Source of the DNA: Salinispirillum marinum | GTDB taxonomy: Bacteria > Pseudomonadota > Gammaproteobacteria > Pseudomonadales > Natronospirillaceae | Length of the DNA: 64,000 nucleotides | Reading direction: 5' to 3' (one strand) | Assembly (NCBI RefSeq): GCF_042651565.1 | Contig: NZ_JBHSDF010000003.1 | In this document: positions 8,476 through 15,078 of the stretch, piece after piece | How the letters are laid out: every line of letters begins with the position of its first letter | Position numbering within the stretch: the first letter of the stretch is position 1 | The notes under the pieces: generated by a model | What the model was told of the DNA's origin: nothing | The model's database searches: none | What the model saw: the letters and a program-made list of their open reading frames with translations, nothing else | Made by a program: the position numbers and the translations under genes

Positions 8476-9408
8476 ATGAAGTATCCATATGGGTTTCAGC
8501 GTTTATTGCTGGTCGGGCCAAACCTTCGGTATTGGCTTTCTATCGCCCGTTTGGCGGCGATCAATTGGCTCGAAACCAAGGCGTTTATCTATGCTGCTGC
8601 GCTGGCTTTCTTTACCTTATTTTCCCTAGCTCCAGTGATGATCGTGTTGGTAACGCTTACCGGAGTGGTGTTTGGAGAGTCTGCGGCGGAAGGTCAGGTT
8701 TTGGCGTACTTAACCTCCTTTGTCGGCGCCGATGCCGCCTTGTTGATTCAAAACGCGGTGCTGGGCGCGCGCTTGGATCGCGGTGGTTGGCTGCCGACGT
8801 TGATCGGTTTAGGCGTCATAATCGTGGGGGCCACCACCGTGTTTGCGCATTTGCAGCAATCTTTGAACGCGATTTGGGATGTGGTGCCCAAACCTTCGCG
8901 CTCTGGCATGGTGGTGTATCTGCGGCAGCGGCTGTTCTCGCTGGTGATCGTATTGTCGATCGGTATCTTGCTGATGGCTTCCTTGCTCTTGAGCGTTTTA
9001 GTACAGGCGCTGCTGAACTATGCAGACCAGTGGGTTGAGGTGCCGGAATCGGGCATTGTCGGGGTTGAATTGTTGGGTTCCATGGTGGTGATCAGTGTCA
9101 TGTTCGCCGCTGTCTTCAAGGTACTGCCGGACGTTTTCCTGTCCTGGCGCGATGTATTGCCGGCGGGGTTGCTCACCGCGCTGCTCTTCATGTTGGGGCG
9201 TTATTTCATGGCCCGCTACCTCACCAATACAGCCGTAGGATCGGCCTACGGTGCTGCGGGTTCCTTGGTGTTGTTGTTGGTGTGGGTGCAGTATTCCGCC
9301 TTAGTACTGTTGTATGGTGCGGCCTTTTGCCGGGCGCACTTGGAGGCTCGAGGTGGGCGTGTACGCCCTAATCATGGCGCCGCCTATGTGCGCCGTCATA
9401 TTGAGTGA
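8476..9408 (+). CDS. YihY/BrkB family inner-membrane protein
   Basis: A 310-residue membrane protein with about six hydrophobic segments. The first segment is preceded by LETKAFIYAAALAFFTLFSLAPV, the characteristic YihY/BrkB (formerly RNase BN-like) opening. VVKP-like basic loops and the block GSAYGAAGSLVLLLVWVQYSALVLLYGAAF near the C-terminus are the best conserved parts of the family. Its molecular role is not established; the old RNase BN assignment is wrong for this family. A clear ATG is preceded by AGAGG. It stands alone between a divergent and a convergent gene. Confidence 0.85.
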   Translation: MKYPYGFQRLLLVGPNLRYWLSIARLAAINWLETKAFIYAAALAFFTLFSLAPVMIVLVTLTGVVFGESAAEGQVLAYLTSFVGADAALLIQNAVLGARLDRGGWLPTLIGLGVIIVGATTVFAHLQQSLNAIWDVVPKPSRSGMVVYLRQRLFSLVIVLSIGILLMASLLLSVLVQALLNYADQWVEVPESGIVGVELLGSMVVISVMFAAVFKVLPDVFLSWRDVLPAGLLTALLFMLGRYFMARYLTNTAVGSAYGAAGSLVLLLVWVQYSALVLLYGAAFCRAHLEARGGRVRPNHGAAYVRRHIE

Positions 9409-9412
9409 CGAT

Positions 9413-10294
9413 TTACGTTGCCATTCGTTCCGATAAGAAGTCGATGAAGGTGCGTACCTTCGCCGACAGATATCGGCGGCTGGTGTACACCGCATAGAGT
9501 TTGCTGTCTTGCGGTCGGTAGTCAGGCAATACCCGTTGTAAATTCCCGAGTTCAATTTCCCGATTGGCCAAGCCTCCCGGCATGATGGTCAAGCCCATGC
9601 TGTTCAATGCAGCGGCGAGTAACATGGACTCGTTATTGGATTGTAAGACCGGCTTGATCGGTACGTTAACATCACCTTCTGGGCCAGTAAGAATGATCTG
9701 CTGGTTTTTAACCAGGGAATACGCCAGCATCGCGTGTTGGCTCAGTTCGCTCGGATGTTTCGGACAACCGTATCGGGCTAAATAGTCGGGTGCCCCCACG
9801 ATATGGAATTCCATCGGCATCAGTGGTCGGGCAATCAGGTTGGGGTGCAGCGTGCGACTGGCACGTAAGGCTAGGTCAAAACCTTCTTCGACAATATCGA
9901 CAAAACGTCCACTGATGTCGATATCAAAATAAACGTCAGGATGAAGCGTGCGGAATTCATGCAGTAAACCGGTAAAGTAATCGGTCGCTAACCACATGGG
10001 GGCGGTGAATTTTATGGTGCCGCGCGGCGAAACCGTGGCGCGACTGACAGTCGCTTCGACTTCATCCAGTTCTTCCAATACGGTACGACAACGTTCCAGA
10101 TAAATGCGCCCCGATTCGGTCAGGCTGAGGTTGCGGCTGTTCCGATTCAGTAGGCGCGCGCCCATCCGGTTTTCAAGGTGCATTACATGTTTGCTGACCA
10201 TGGCCTTGGACAACCCCAATTGCTCTGCCGCTTGGACAAAACTGTGGTGATCGACGATGGCGACCAAAACGCGCATGCTCAATAACGTATCCAT
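9413..10294 (-). CDS. LysR family transcriptional regulator
   Basis: A 293-residue LTTR. The N-terminal winged helix-turn-helix is clear (FVQAAEQLGLSKAMVSKHVMHLENRMGARLLNRN), followed by the linker helix and a type 2 periplasmic-binding-like effector domain. The subgroup resembles regulators of quinone or NAD(P)H reductases (CrgA/DsdC-like style with AP.WLATDYF...FRTLHPDV). It is transcribed away from the FMN reductase gene 10421-10975, with a 126-base shared promoter holding a GTTTC-N7-GAAAC dyad at 10300-10316. It most likely controls that reductase and itself; the inducer is unknown. Confidence 0.88.
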   Translation of the reverse strand: MDTLLSMRVLVAIVDHHSFVQAAEQLGLSKAMVSKHVMHLENRMGARLLNRNSRNLSLTESGRIYLERCRTVLEELDEVEATVSRATVSPRGTIKFTAPMWLATDYFTGLLHEFRTLHPDVYFDIDISGRFVDIVEEGFDLALRASRTLHPNLIARPLMPMEFHIVGAPDYLARYGCPKHPSELSQHAMLAYSLVKNQQIILTGPEGDVNVPIKPVLQSNNESMLLAAALNSMGLTIMPGGLANREIELGNLQRVLPDYRPQDSKLYAVYTSRRYLSAKVRTFIDFLSERMAT

Positions 10295-10299
10295 TCATG

Positions 10300-10316
10300 G
10301 TTTCCTAATAAGAAAC
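10300..10316. promoter_or_regulatory. Candidate LysR operator
   Basis: GTTTC and GAAAC flank a 7-base AT-rich centre (CTAATAA), fitting the T-N11-A pattern of LTTR boxes. It begins 6 bases upstream of the LysR start codon, in the interval shared with the divergent FMN reductase gene. Further toward the reductase, TTGATT-N18-TACTGT could be its promoter. Assignment is by pattern and position only. Confidence 0.4.
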
Positions 10317-10420
10317 TGTCCGTCTATATTAATGCGGTTGATTGCTTTTTAGTAGTCTTCATACTGTGCTGGTGAAAAGATTTTGAGCCACCCATGGGGG
10401 TGCCTTAACAGGAGATGACG

Positions 10421-10975
10421 ATGATCAAGATAGCCGTAATTACCGGTAGTACTCGCCCAGGCCGCAACAACATTGCCGTAGCCAATTGGGTATTGGAACA
10501 AGCCAGCCAGCGTACTGATGCAACCTTTGAATTGGTGGACATTGCTGATTTTAATTTGCCGTTGCTGGACGAAGCGATGCCAGCTGCGTACGCACAGTAC
10601 AGCCAAGAGCACACCAAAAAGTGGTCAAATGCGGTAGCGCAATATGATGGCTATATCTTCGTTGTGGCGGAATATAACCACAGCGTCAGTGGCGCTTTGA
10701 AAAACGCCTTGGATTACCTGAACGTAGAGTGGAACAACAAAGCCGCTGGTTTCGTCGGTTATGGTTCAGCCGGTGGTGTACGTGCGGTCGAGCACATGCG
10801 TCACATCGCTTCTGAATTGCAGTTGGCGCACGTGCGTAACCAAGTGCAGTTGTCGTTGTTCACTGATTTTGAAAACTTCAGTGTGTTCAAGCCTGCTGAT
10901 CAACACAAAGATTCATTGACGGGCATGTTGGATCAGTTGATTCCTTGGTCTACAGCACTGAAAACATTGCGTTAA
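10421..10975 (+). CDS. NAD(P)H-dependent FMN reductase / quinone reductase
   Basis: A 184-residue flavodoxin-like oxidoreductase of the NADPH-dependent FMN reductase family. Seen: the FMN phosphate loop GSTRPGRNN near residue 9, EYNHSVSGALKNALDYL (flavin-contacting block) and VGYGSAGGVRAVEHMR. Such enzymes reduce free flavin, quinones, azo dyes or chromate in the cytoplasm; the physiological substrate is not evident. ATG 10421 is preferred over ATG 10415 because GGAG at 10411-10414 then has a normal 6-base spacing. It is paired with the divergent LysR gene and closes with a strong terminator at 11001. Confidence 0.88.
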   Translation: MIKIAVITGSTRPGRNNIAVANWVLEQASQRTDATFELVDIADFNLPLLDEAMPAAYAQYSQEHTKKWSNAVAQYDGYIFVVAEYNHSVSGALKNALDYLNVEWNNKAAGFVGYGSAGGVRAVEHMRHIASELQLAHVRNQVQLSLFTDFENFSVFKPADQHKDSLTGMLDQLIPWSTALKTLR

Positions 10976-11000
10976 TTTTCCTTTCTTGTTCCTCTTTTTG

Positions 11001-11030
11001 CGGGCGCTTTGGCGCCCGTTTTATTTTTTA
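11001..11030 (+). terminator. Rho-independent terminator after FMN reductase gene
   Basis: CGGGCGC at 11001-11007 pairs with GCGCCCG at 11012-11018 across a TTTG loop, and a T-rich run follows (TTTTATTTTTT). It lies 25 bases after the FMN reductase stop and looks like a full intrinsic terminator. Confidence 0.85.
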
Positions 11031-11100
11031 GACATTCGTCGGATTGAACCCTCGCCATGGGCGCATTATAGTCGGCAACCATTGTTACCGAGGATTCGCC

Positions 11101-11379
11101 ATGCAATGCCCACAATGCCAGCATAAAATTCCCCTGTTCAGCGCCGAGCGCATTTTTTCATCCTGGATTGCCAAACGCTGCAAACAGTGTGGGGCGCATT
11201 ATCGTGCCCAAATACCCGCGCCGGTTGCCATGGTGGTAGGCATACCCATGGTCGGGTTGATTTGGGCTGCTCCGGCTCATTGGGGCATGGCCTATTACTT
11301 ACCCATTGGCATAGGGTTTGGCTTGTTGTGTAATATGTTCAGTCGCTTGGTGCCGGTAAAGTCGAGCGATGTGGTATGA
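11101..11379 (+). CDS. Small zinc-ribbon membrane protein, unknown function
   Basis: A 92-residue protein that opens with a CxxC pair (MQCPQCQHKIPL), a second CxxC about 20 residues later (KRCKQCGAHY), then two hydrophobic segments (VAMVVGIPMVGLIWAA and YYLPIGIGFGLLCNMF). This suggests a cytoplasmic zinc ribbon tethered to the membrane by a hairpin. ATG 11101 is chosen because GAGG stands 7 bases upstream; the frame is open further 5' but without a convincing start. It overlaps the acetyltransferase start by four bases, so the two are coupled. I do not recognise a characterised family. Confidence 0.65.
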   Translation: MQCPQCQHKIPLFSAERIFSSWIAKRCKQCGAHYRAQIPAPVAMVVGIPMVGLIWAAPAHWGMAYYLPIGIGFGLLCNMFSRLVPVKSSDVV

Positions 11380-11891
11380 GCAATGACATTGCGACCCTCC
11401 GCTCCGAACTGCCGGGCGATGCGGCCGCGATTCATCATTTAACAGAGCAGGCATTCGCGGCTGTCGCTCATTCTGATCACAATGAACACCACATCGTTGC
11501 CGCGTTACGGACCGCGCAGGTGTTGACGTTATCCATGGTCGCGGTGGATCAAGGGCAGCTCTTAGGGCATGTGGCGATTTCGCCGGTGACCTTGAGCTCA
11601 GGGGACGCTGGTTGGTATGGCTTAGGCCCAGTGTCAGTGCACCCGGATGTGCAGCGCCGAGGCATTGGCTCAGCATTGATCAGCTGTGTGCTGTCCAAAC
11701 TACAAGGTAAGGGTGCGAAAGGTTGCGTGGTGTTGGGTGATCCCGCGTACTACCGCCGCTTCGGATTTGCCCAGTCAACCCAGCTGCGACTGCCCGGAGT
11801 TCCGGCTGAGTATTTTCTAGTACGTGCTTTCGGTGGCGAGATGCCCGTGGCCGAGGTTCAGTATCATCCGGCCTTCTCAGCTACAGCGTGA
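11376..11891 (+). CDS. GNAT family N-acetyltransferase (YhbS-like)
   Basis: A 171-residue acetyltransferase. The acetyl-CoA-binding motif A is visible as VSVHPDVQRRGIGSALISCVL (RRGIG matching R/Q-x-x-G-x-G/A), with GLGPVSV before it and VVLGDPAYYRRFGF after it, the latter typical of the YhbS-like subgroup. Substrate unknown. The start overlaps the zinc-ribbon gene (ATGA), and the 3' end overlaps the convergent diguanylate cyclase/phosphodiesterase gene by 11 bases. Confidence 0.85.
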   Translation: MSNDIATLRSELPGDAAAIHHLTEQAFAAVAHSDHNEHHIVAALRTAQVLTLSMVAVDQGQLLGHVAISPVTLSSGDAGWYGLGPVSVHPDVQRRGIGSALISCVLSKLQGKGAKGCVVLGDPAYYRRFGFAQSTQLRLPGVPAEYFLVRAFGGEMPVAEVQYHPAFSATA

Positions 11892-13698
11892 GCTGATCCA
11901 ATGGCATAGGGTGACTGTAGTGATAGCCTTGCAAATAGCCGCAGCCCTGATGGCATAGCCACTCGGCTTGGGCGATATCTTCAATGCCTTCGGCGACCAC
12001 CGACATACCCAGGCCTTTTGCCAAACCCAGAATCGACAAGGCAATGGCACAATCATCAAAATCATCCGGTAAGCCGGCCACCATAGAGCGATCCATCTTC
12101 AGGCGACTGAACGGCATGTTCTTTAAACGCGCCAGCGAAGAATAGCCAGTACCAAAATCATCCACATAGAGCTCAATGCCTGCTGCGGCCAAGCGACGTA
12201 AGGTCAGCACCAGTTTATTGGTATCGTCTTGTAACTGCTCTTCAATCACTTCAAACGCTAACGCAGAGGCGGGAATATTGTATTGCGCCAGCAGCGCATG
12301 CACCTGATCGGGTAAAGTGGCATCACTGATTTGCTCCGACGCCAGGTTGATAGAAATTTTCGGCAAGGTGATCGCAGAACGTTGGATATCACGACACACC
12401 AATTCAAGTACCCGCTTACCCAACGTTTTCATCAACCCCATATCTTGCGCCAAAGGAAGAAATTCAAGCGGCGAGAGCAAGCCGCGCGTCGGATGCTGCC
12501 AACGCACCAAGGCTTCCAAGGTAACGACCTGTTGGGTTTCCGCCAAAATAATGGGCTGGTAATGCATCACTAATTCATGGTTTTGCAACGCTCGACGTAA
12601 ATCATTTTCCATTTGAAAGCGCGAACGAAAACGGTCGGCTAAATCCACGTGAAAGGTCTGCGCCTGATTCCGTCCTAACGACTTGGCGTAATACATGGCG
12701 GATTCCGCGCTTTGTAACAACAGGGTAGCGTCCTGCCCATGTCGCGGAGCGTGGGCAACCCCCACACTCACTGAAACGGTCAGTTCATGTTTGCCCACAT
12801 AAATCGGGTGTCGGCATTGCCTGAGGACAGTCTGCCCTACCTCATCCAATTGTTTGGGTTCGCCTTGGACGACCAGTACAAAGCCATCACCGCCATAACG
12901 GGCCACCAGAGCGTTGGTTGTCGTGTCCAGGCGGTTCAGGCGAGCCCCAATTTCGGCGATCACCGCATCACCGATATGCTTGCCCAAGCCTTCATTAATG
13001 ACTTTGAGGCGATCAATGTTGAGCCAAAGCACATGCATCGGCTGGTGCGTCGAAGCAGACATCAACAGCGTGCGCAAATCATCTTGTAGGCGTGTTTGAT
13101 TGGCTAAGCCGGTTAAGGGGTCGGTGTGTGCCAAGTAATTCAGTTGGTTCTGGCTGAAGCGCCAGGCTTCATAGGTGTTAATGGTACTGATGGTTTCCGC
13201 CACCGCGCTGACAAAGGCCATCAGCCCGACCGACCACCGGCGAGGGGTGAGTGACTCCAAACAAATGACGCCGGCAAAATGCCCCGTATGATGCACCGGT
13301 GCATCCAACATCGAACGAATGCCCAAGGGTATGAGGTAGTCATGCAGCATGGTTTGCGTGCGCGGATCTTCCAGCACGTCGTCCGCATCGACTAAATGGC
13401 TGGTGGTCATCGCGGCGAAATAGGCTGGATGGTCTGCCGCTTTTAAAACCACGCTCGGATAGTTTGAAGTTTGCGTGGCACGTTCGTACAGCAACTCACA
13501 GGTCATCGCTTGGCCAGTATCATCCAATTGCCATACGCTGCAGCGATCGACGCCTAACAAACTGGCGCAGAGACGCATCAGGGTTTCGAGCTTTTGGGTG
13601 CGGGACTTCACCATAAAGTCCGGAGCGTGGCTCAAGCCCATGAGCTCCGCATGGAAACCGACGAATTCATCGCGCGCTTGTTGGTTGTAGTCAGCCAC
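11881..13698 (-). CDS. GAF-GGDEF-EAL cyclic-di-GMP signalling protein
   Basis: A 605-residue cytoplasmic protein with an N-terminal GAF sensor (about residues 25-170), a GGDEF domain (about 185-340) and a C-terminal EAL domain (about 355-600). The GGDEF signature is degenerate, reading YGGDGF, so cyclase activity is doubtful. The EAL domain keeps EALVRW, the Asn in SINLASEQ, DDFGTGYSS, the Lys in RLKMDRSMV and the EG(I/V)E-like loop, so it is probably an active c-di-GMP phosphodiesterase. No transmembrane segment is seen, so GAF should respond to an intracellular ligand. The degenerate GGDEF part may bind GTP as an activator, as known in other composite proteins. Confidence 0.9.
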   Translation of the reverse strand: MADYNQQARDEFVGFHAELMGLSHAPDFMVKSRTQKLETLMRLCASLLGVDRCSVWQLDDTGQAMTCELLYERATQTSNYPSVVLKAADHPAYFAAMTTSHLVDADDVLEDPRTQTMLHDYLIPLGIRSMLDAPVHHTGHFAGVICLESLTPRRWSVGLMAFVSAVAETISTINTYEAWRFSQNQLNYLAHTDPLTGLANQTRLQDDLRTLLMSASTHQPMHVLWLNIDRLKVINEGLGKHIGDAVIAEIGARLNRLDTTTNALVARYGGDGFVLVVQGEPKQLDEVGQTVLRQCRHPIYVGKHELTVSVSVGVAHAPRHGQDATLLLQSAESAMYYAKSLGRNQAQTFHVDLADRFRSRFQMENDLRRALQNHELVMHYQPIILAETQQVVTLEALVRWQHPTRGLLSPLEFLPLAQDMGLMKTLGKRVLELVCRDIQRSAITLPKISINLASEQISDATLPDQVHALLAQYNIPASALAFEVIEEQLQDDTNKLVLTLRRLAAAGIELYVDDFGTGYSSLARLKNMPFSRLKMDRSMVAGLPDDFDDCAIALSILGLAKGLGMSVVAEGIEDIAQAEWLCHQGCGYLQGYHYSHPMPLDQLTL

Positions 13699-13854
13699 CC
13701 CAGTGTAACCTCAGTGTTTGGCGTAAGGGTCAAACAGAATCATTATTGAGAATACAGGTCTTTCCAAAAGACTCAATAACGAAATTTGACACTTTTAGTT
13801 GAAAGCCCCACCGGACAGGGCACAATGAACAATTGTTGAATTTTCGGACGAGCC

Positions 13855-14055
13855 ATGCAACCGCTGCCCAATCATCATTGCCCATTGTGCGGTAAGCTCA
13901 ACGCTTGTACTCCCGCCGCGTCGGGAGATTTTAATACACCGTGCTGGTGTACCTCCGTCACCCTAGACCCCGCAACATTGGCGCAAATCCCCGAGCATAT
14001 GCAGCAGCAAGCCTGCCTGTGTGCAGACTGTGCACATTATTCAGTTGCTAAATAG
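13855..14055 (+). CDS. Cysteine-rich CWC family protein
   Basis: A 66-residue protein with the cysteine layout of the CWC family: HCPLCGK near the N-terminus, NTPCWCTSV in the middle and ACLCADC near the end. The cysteines probably bind a metal. No function is known for the family. The gene is monocistronic, divergent from the c-di-GMP gene. Confidence 0.75.
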   Translation: MQPLPNHHCPLCGKLNACTPAASGDFNTPCWCTSVTLDPATLAQIPEHMQQQACLCADCAHYSVAK

Positions 14056-14340
14056 ATATATCTAACCCGGATTAATACTCAGCCACCTTGAAATCTTGGT
14101 CAGTGACATTCCTCGCGCAGAGCACTTCTGCACTCAATGCTTGGGCTTATGGTGTCGGATCGTGCTGCAGGCGAGCCGGGTATGGTTTATCACCAGTAAC
14201 CAAACTGGGTAAAACCTAGTGACCAACAGCAAGGATTCGGATCAATACGGCCAAAAACGAGCAACTTATATGAATGCCCTGCTTAAATGGTGGTTTTTAG
14301 ATCCTCCCTAGAGGGGCGTAACCTTCCCTGCGTCTATTTC
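14056..14340. other. Intergenic stretch before the toxin-antitoxin pair
   Basis: This stretch has stops in every frame, no convincing start, and no terminator-like hairpin or RNA gene that I can recognise. It is the left flank of an isolated toxin-antitoxin cassette, so it may be part of the inserted segment. Confidence 0.4.
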
Positions 14341-14374
14341 TGAGTGCTATCATAGCTGTCAATGACAGCACTCA
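14341..14374. promoter_or_regulatory. Palindromic operator of the FitAB-like pair
   Basis: A 34-base imperfect palindrome (outer arms TGAGTGCT and AGCACTCA) encloses a second perfect inverted repeat, GCTGTCA-A-TGACAGC at 14355-14369. It ends 13 bases before the antitoxin ATG. Ribbon-helix-helix antitoxins bind such dyads and repress their own operon, so this is very likely the autoregulatory site. Confidence 0.65.
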
Positions 14375-14387
14375 AGGGGATATCACA

Positions 14388-14630
14388 ATGGCGACTATTA
14401 CGGTGCGTAATTTAGATGAAGAATTGAAGGCCGAGCTTCGTGTTCAGGCCGCGCGTCATGGGCATTCAATGGAAGAAGAGGTTCGCGCAATTCTTCGTCA
14501 GGCGGTAATAAAACCGCAGCAAGGTAAGCTGGGAAGTCGTATCCATCAGCGCTTTGCCGCTGAGGGTGGGTTGGAAATGGTGCTGCCAGCGCGTGATGAC
14601 AAACCACGAATTACGGATTTTGAAGAGTGA
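14388..14630 (+). CDS. FitA/VapB-like ribbon-helix-helix antitoxin
   Basis: An 80-residue antitoxin. The N-terminal ribbon-helix-helix is MATITVRNLDEELKAELRVQ followed by AARHGHSMEEEVRAILRQA, the standard FitA-type Arc/MetJ fold; the C-terminal tail (PARDDKPRITDFEE) should wrap the toxin active site. It binds DNA as a dimer and neutralises the PIN toxin encoded next. A GGGGA ribosome-binding site precedes the ATG. The stop overlaps the toxin start (GTGA), giving translational coupling, and a palindrome sits immediately upstream. Confidence 0.9.
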   Translation: MATITVRNLDEELKAELRVQAARHGHSMEEEVRAILRQAVIKPQQGKLGSRIHQRFAAEGGLEMVLPARDDKPRITDFEE

Positions 14631-15046
14631 TCATCCTTGATACCAATATATTATCAGAGCTTATGCGCCCAATACCCAATATGAGGGTTGTGCATTGGCT
14701 GGATGAAGAAGACCAGGATAGCATCAATATAACGGCGATCACGGTGGCTGAAATACTCTACGGTATTGCTCGTCTGCCCGAGGGGCGGCGAAAGAATAGT
14801 TATTCAACTGTTGTTTTCGAGATGTTTGATGAAGACTTTGCTGGGCGTATTTTGCCGTTTGATGAAGAAGCTGCCACCTACTATGCAGATTTGGTTGCCG
14901 AGAATGAACGTGTGGGGAGAATAATTCACTCGGCAGATGCTCAAATTGCTGCTATTTGTCAGCAGAAAAAGGCTCGTCTTGCTACCCGTAATGTGAAAGA
15001 TTTCGAGCATATAGGCATCGACATTATCGACCCTTGGCATTCATAG
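14627..15046 (+). CDS. VapC/FitB-like PIN-domain toxin ribonuclease
   Basis: A 139-residue PIN-domain protein beginning at GTG within the antitoxin stop. Acidic active-site residues are in place: Asp in ILDTNILSELMRP, Glu in TVAEILYGI, Asp in SADAQIAAI and the C-terminal ATRNVKDF block. FitB/VapC toxins are magnesium-dependent RNases that cleave tRNA or rRNA sites; the target here is unknown. The toxin is intact, and the local base composition is more AT-rich than in the flanking genes, consistent with horizontal gain. Confidence 0.9.
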   Translation: MIILDTNILSELMRPIPNMRVVHWLDEEDQDSINITAITVAEILYGIARLPEGRRKNSYSTVVFEMFDEDFAGRILPFDEEAATYYADLVAENERVGRIIHSADAQIAAICQQKKARLATRNVKDFEHIGIDIIDPWHS

Positions 15047-15073
15047 GGCACCCAACTGTGAGTTGAGTGCCCT
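15045..15073. terminator. Stem-loop between toxin and gcvP
   Basis: AGGGCAC at 15045-15051 pairs with GTGCCCT at 15067-15073, with CAAC/GTTG extending the stem inside. It overlaps the toxin stop and lies before the convergent gcvP stop. No long T-run follows on either strand, so termination may be partial. Confidence 0.45.
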
Positions 15074-15078
15074 TCAAC

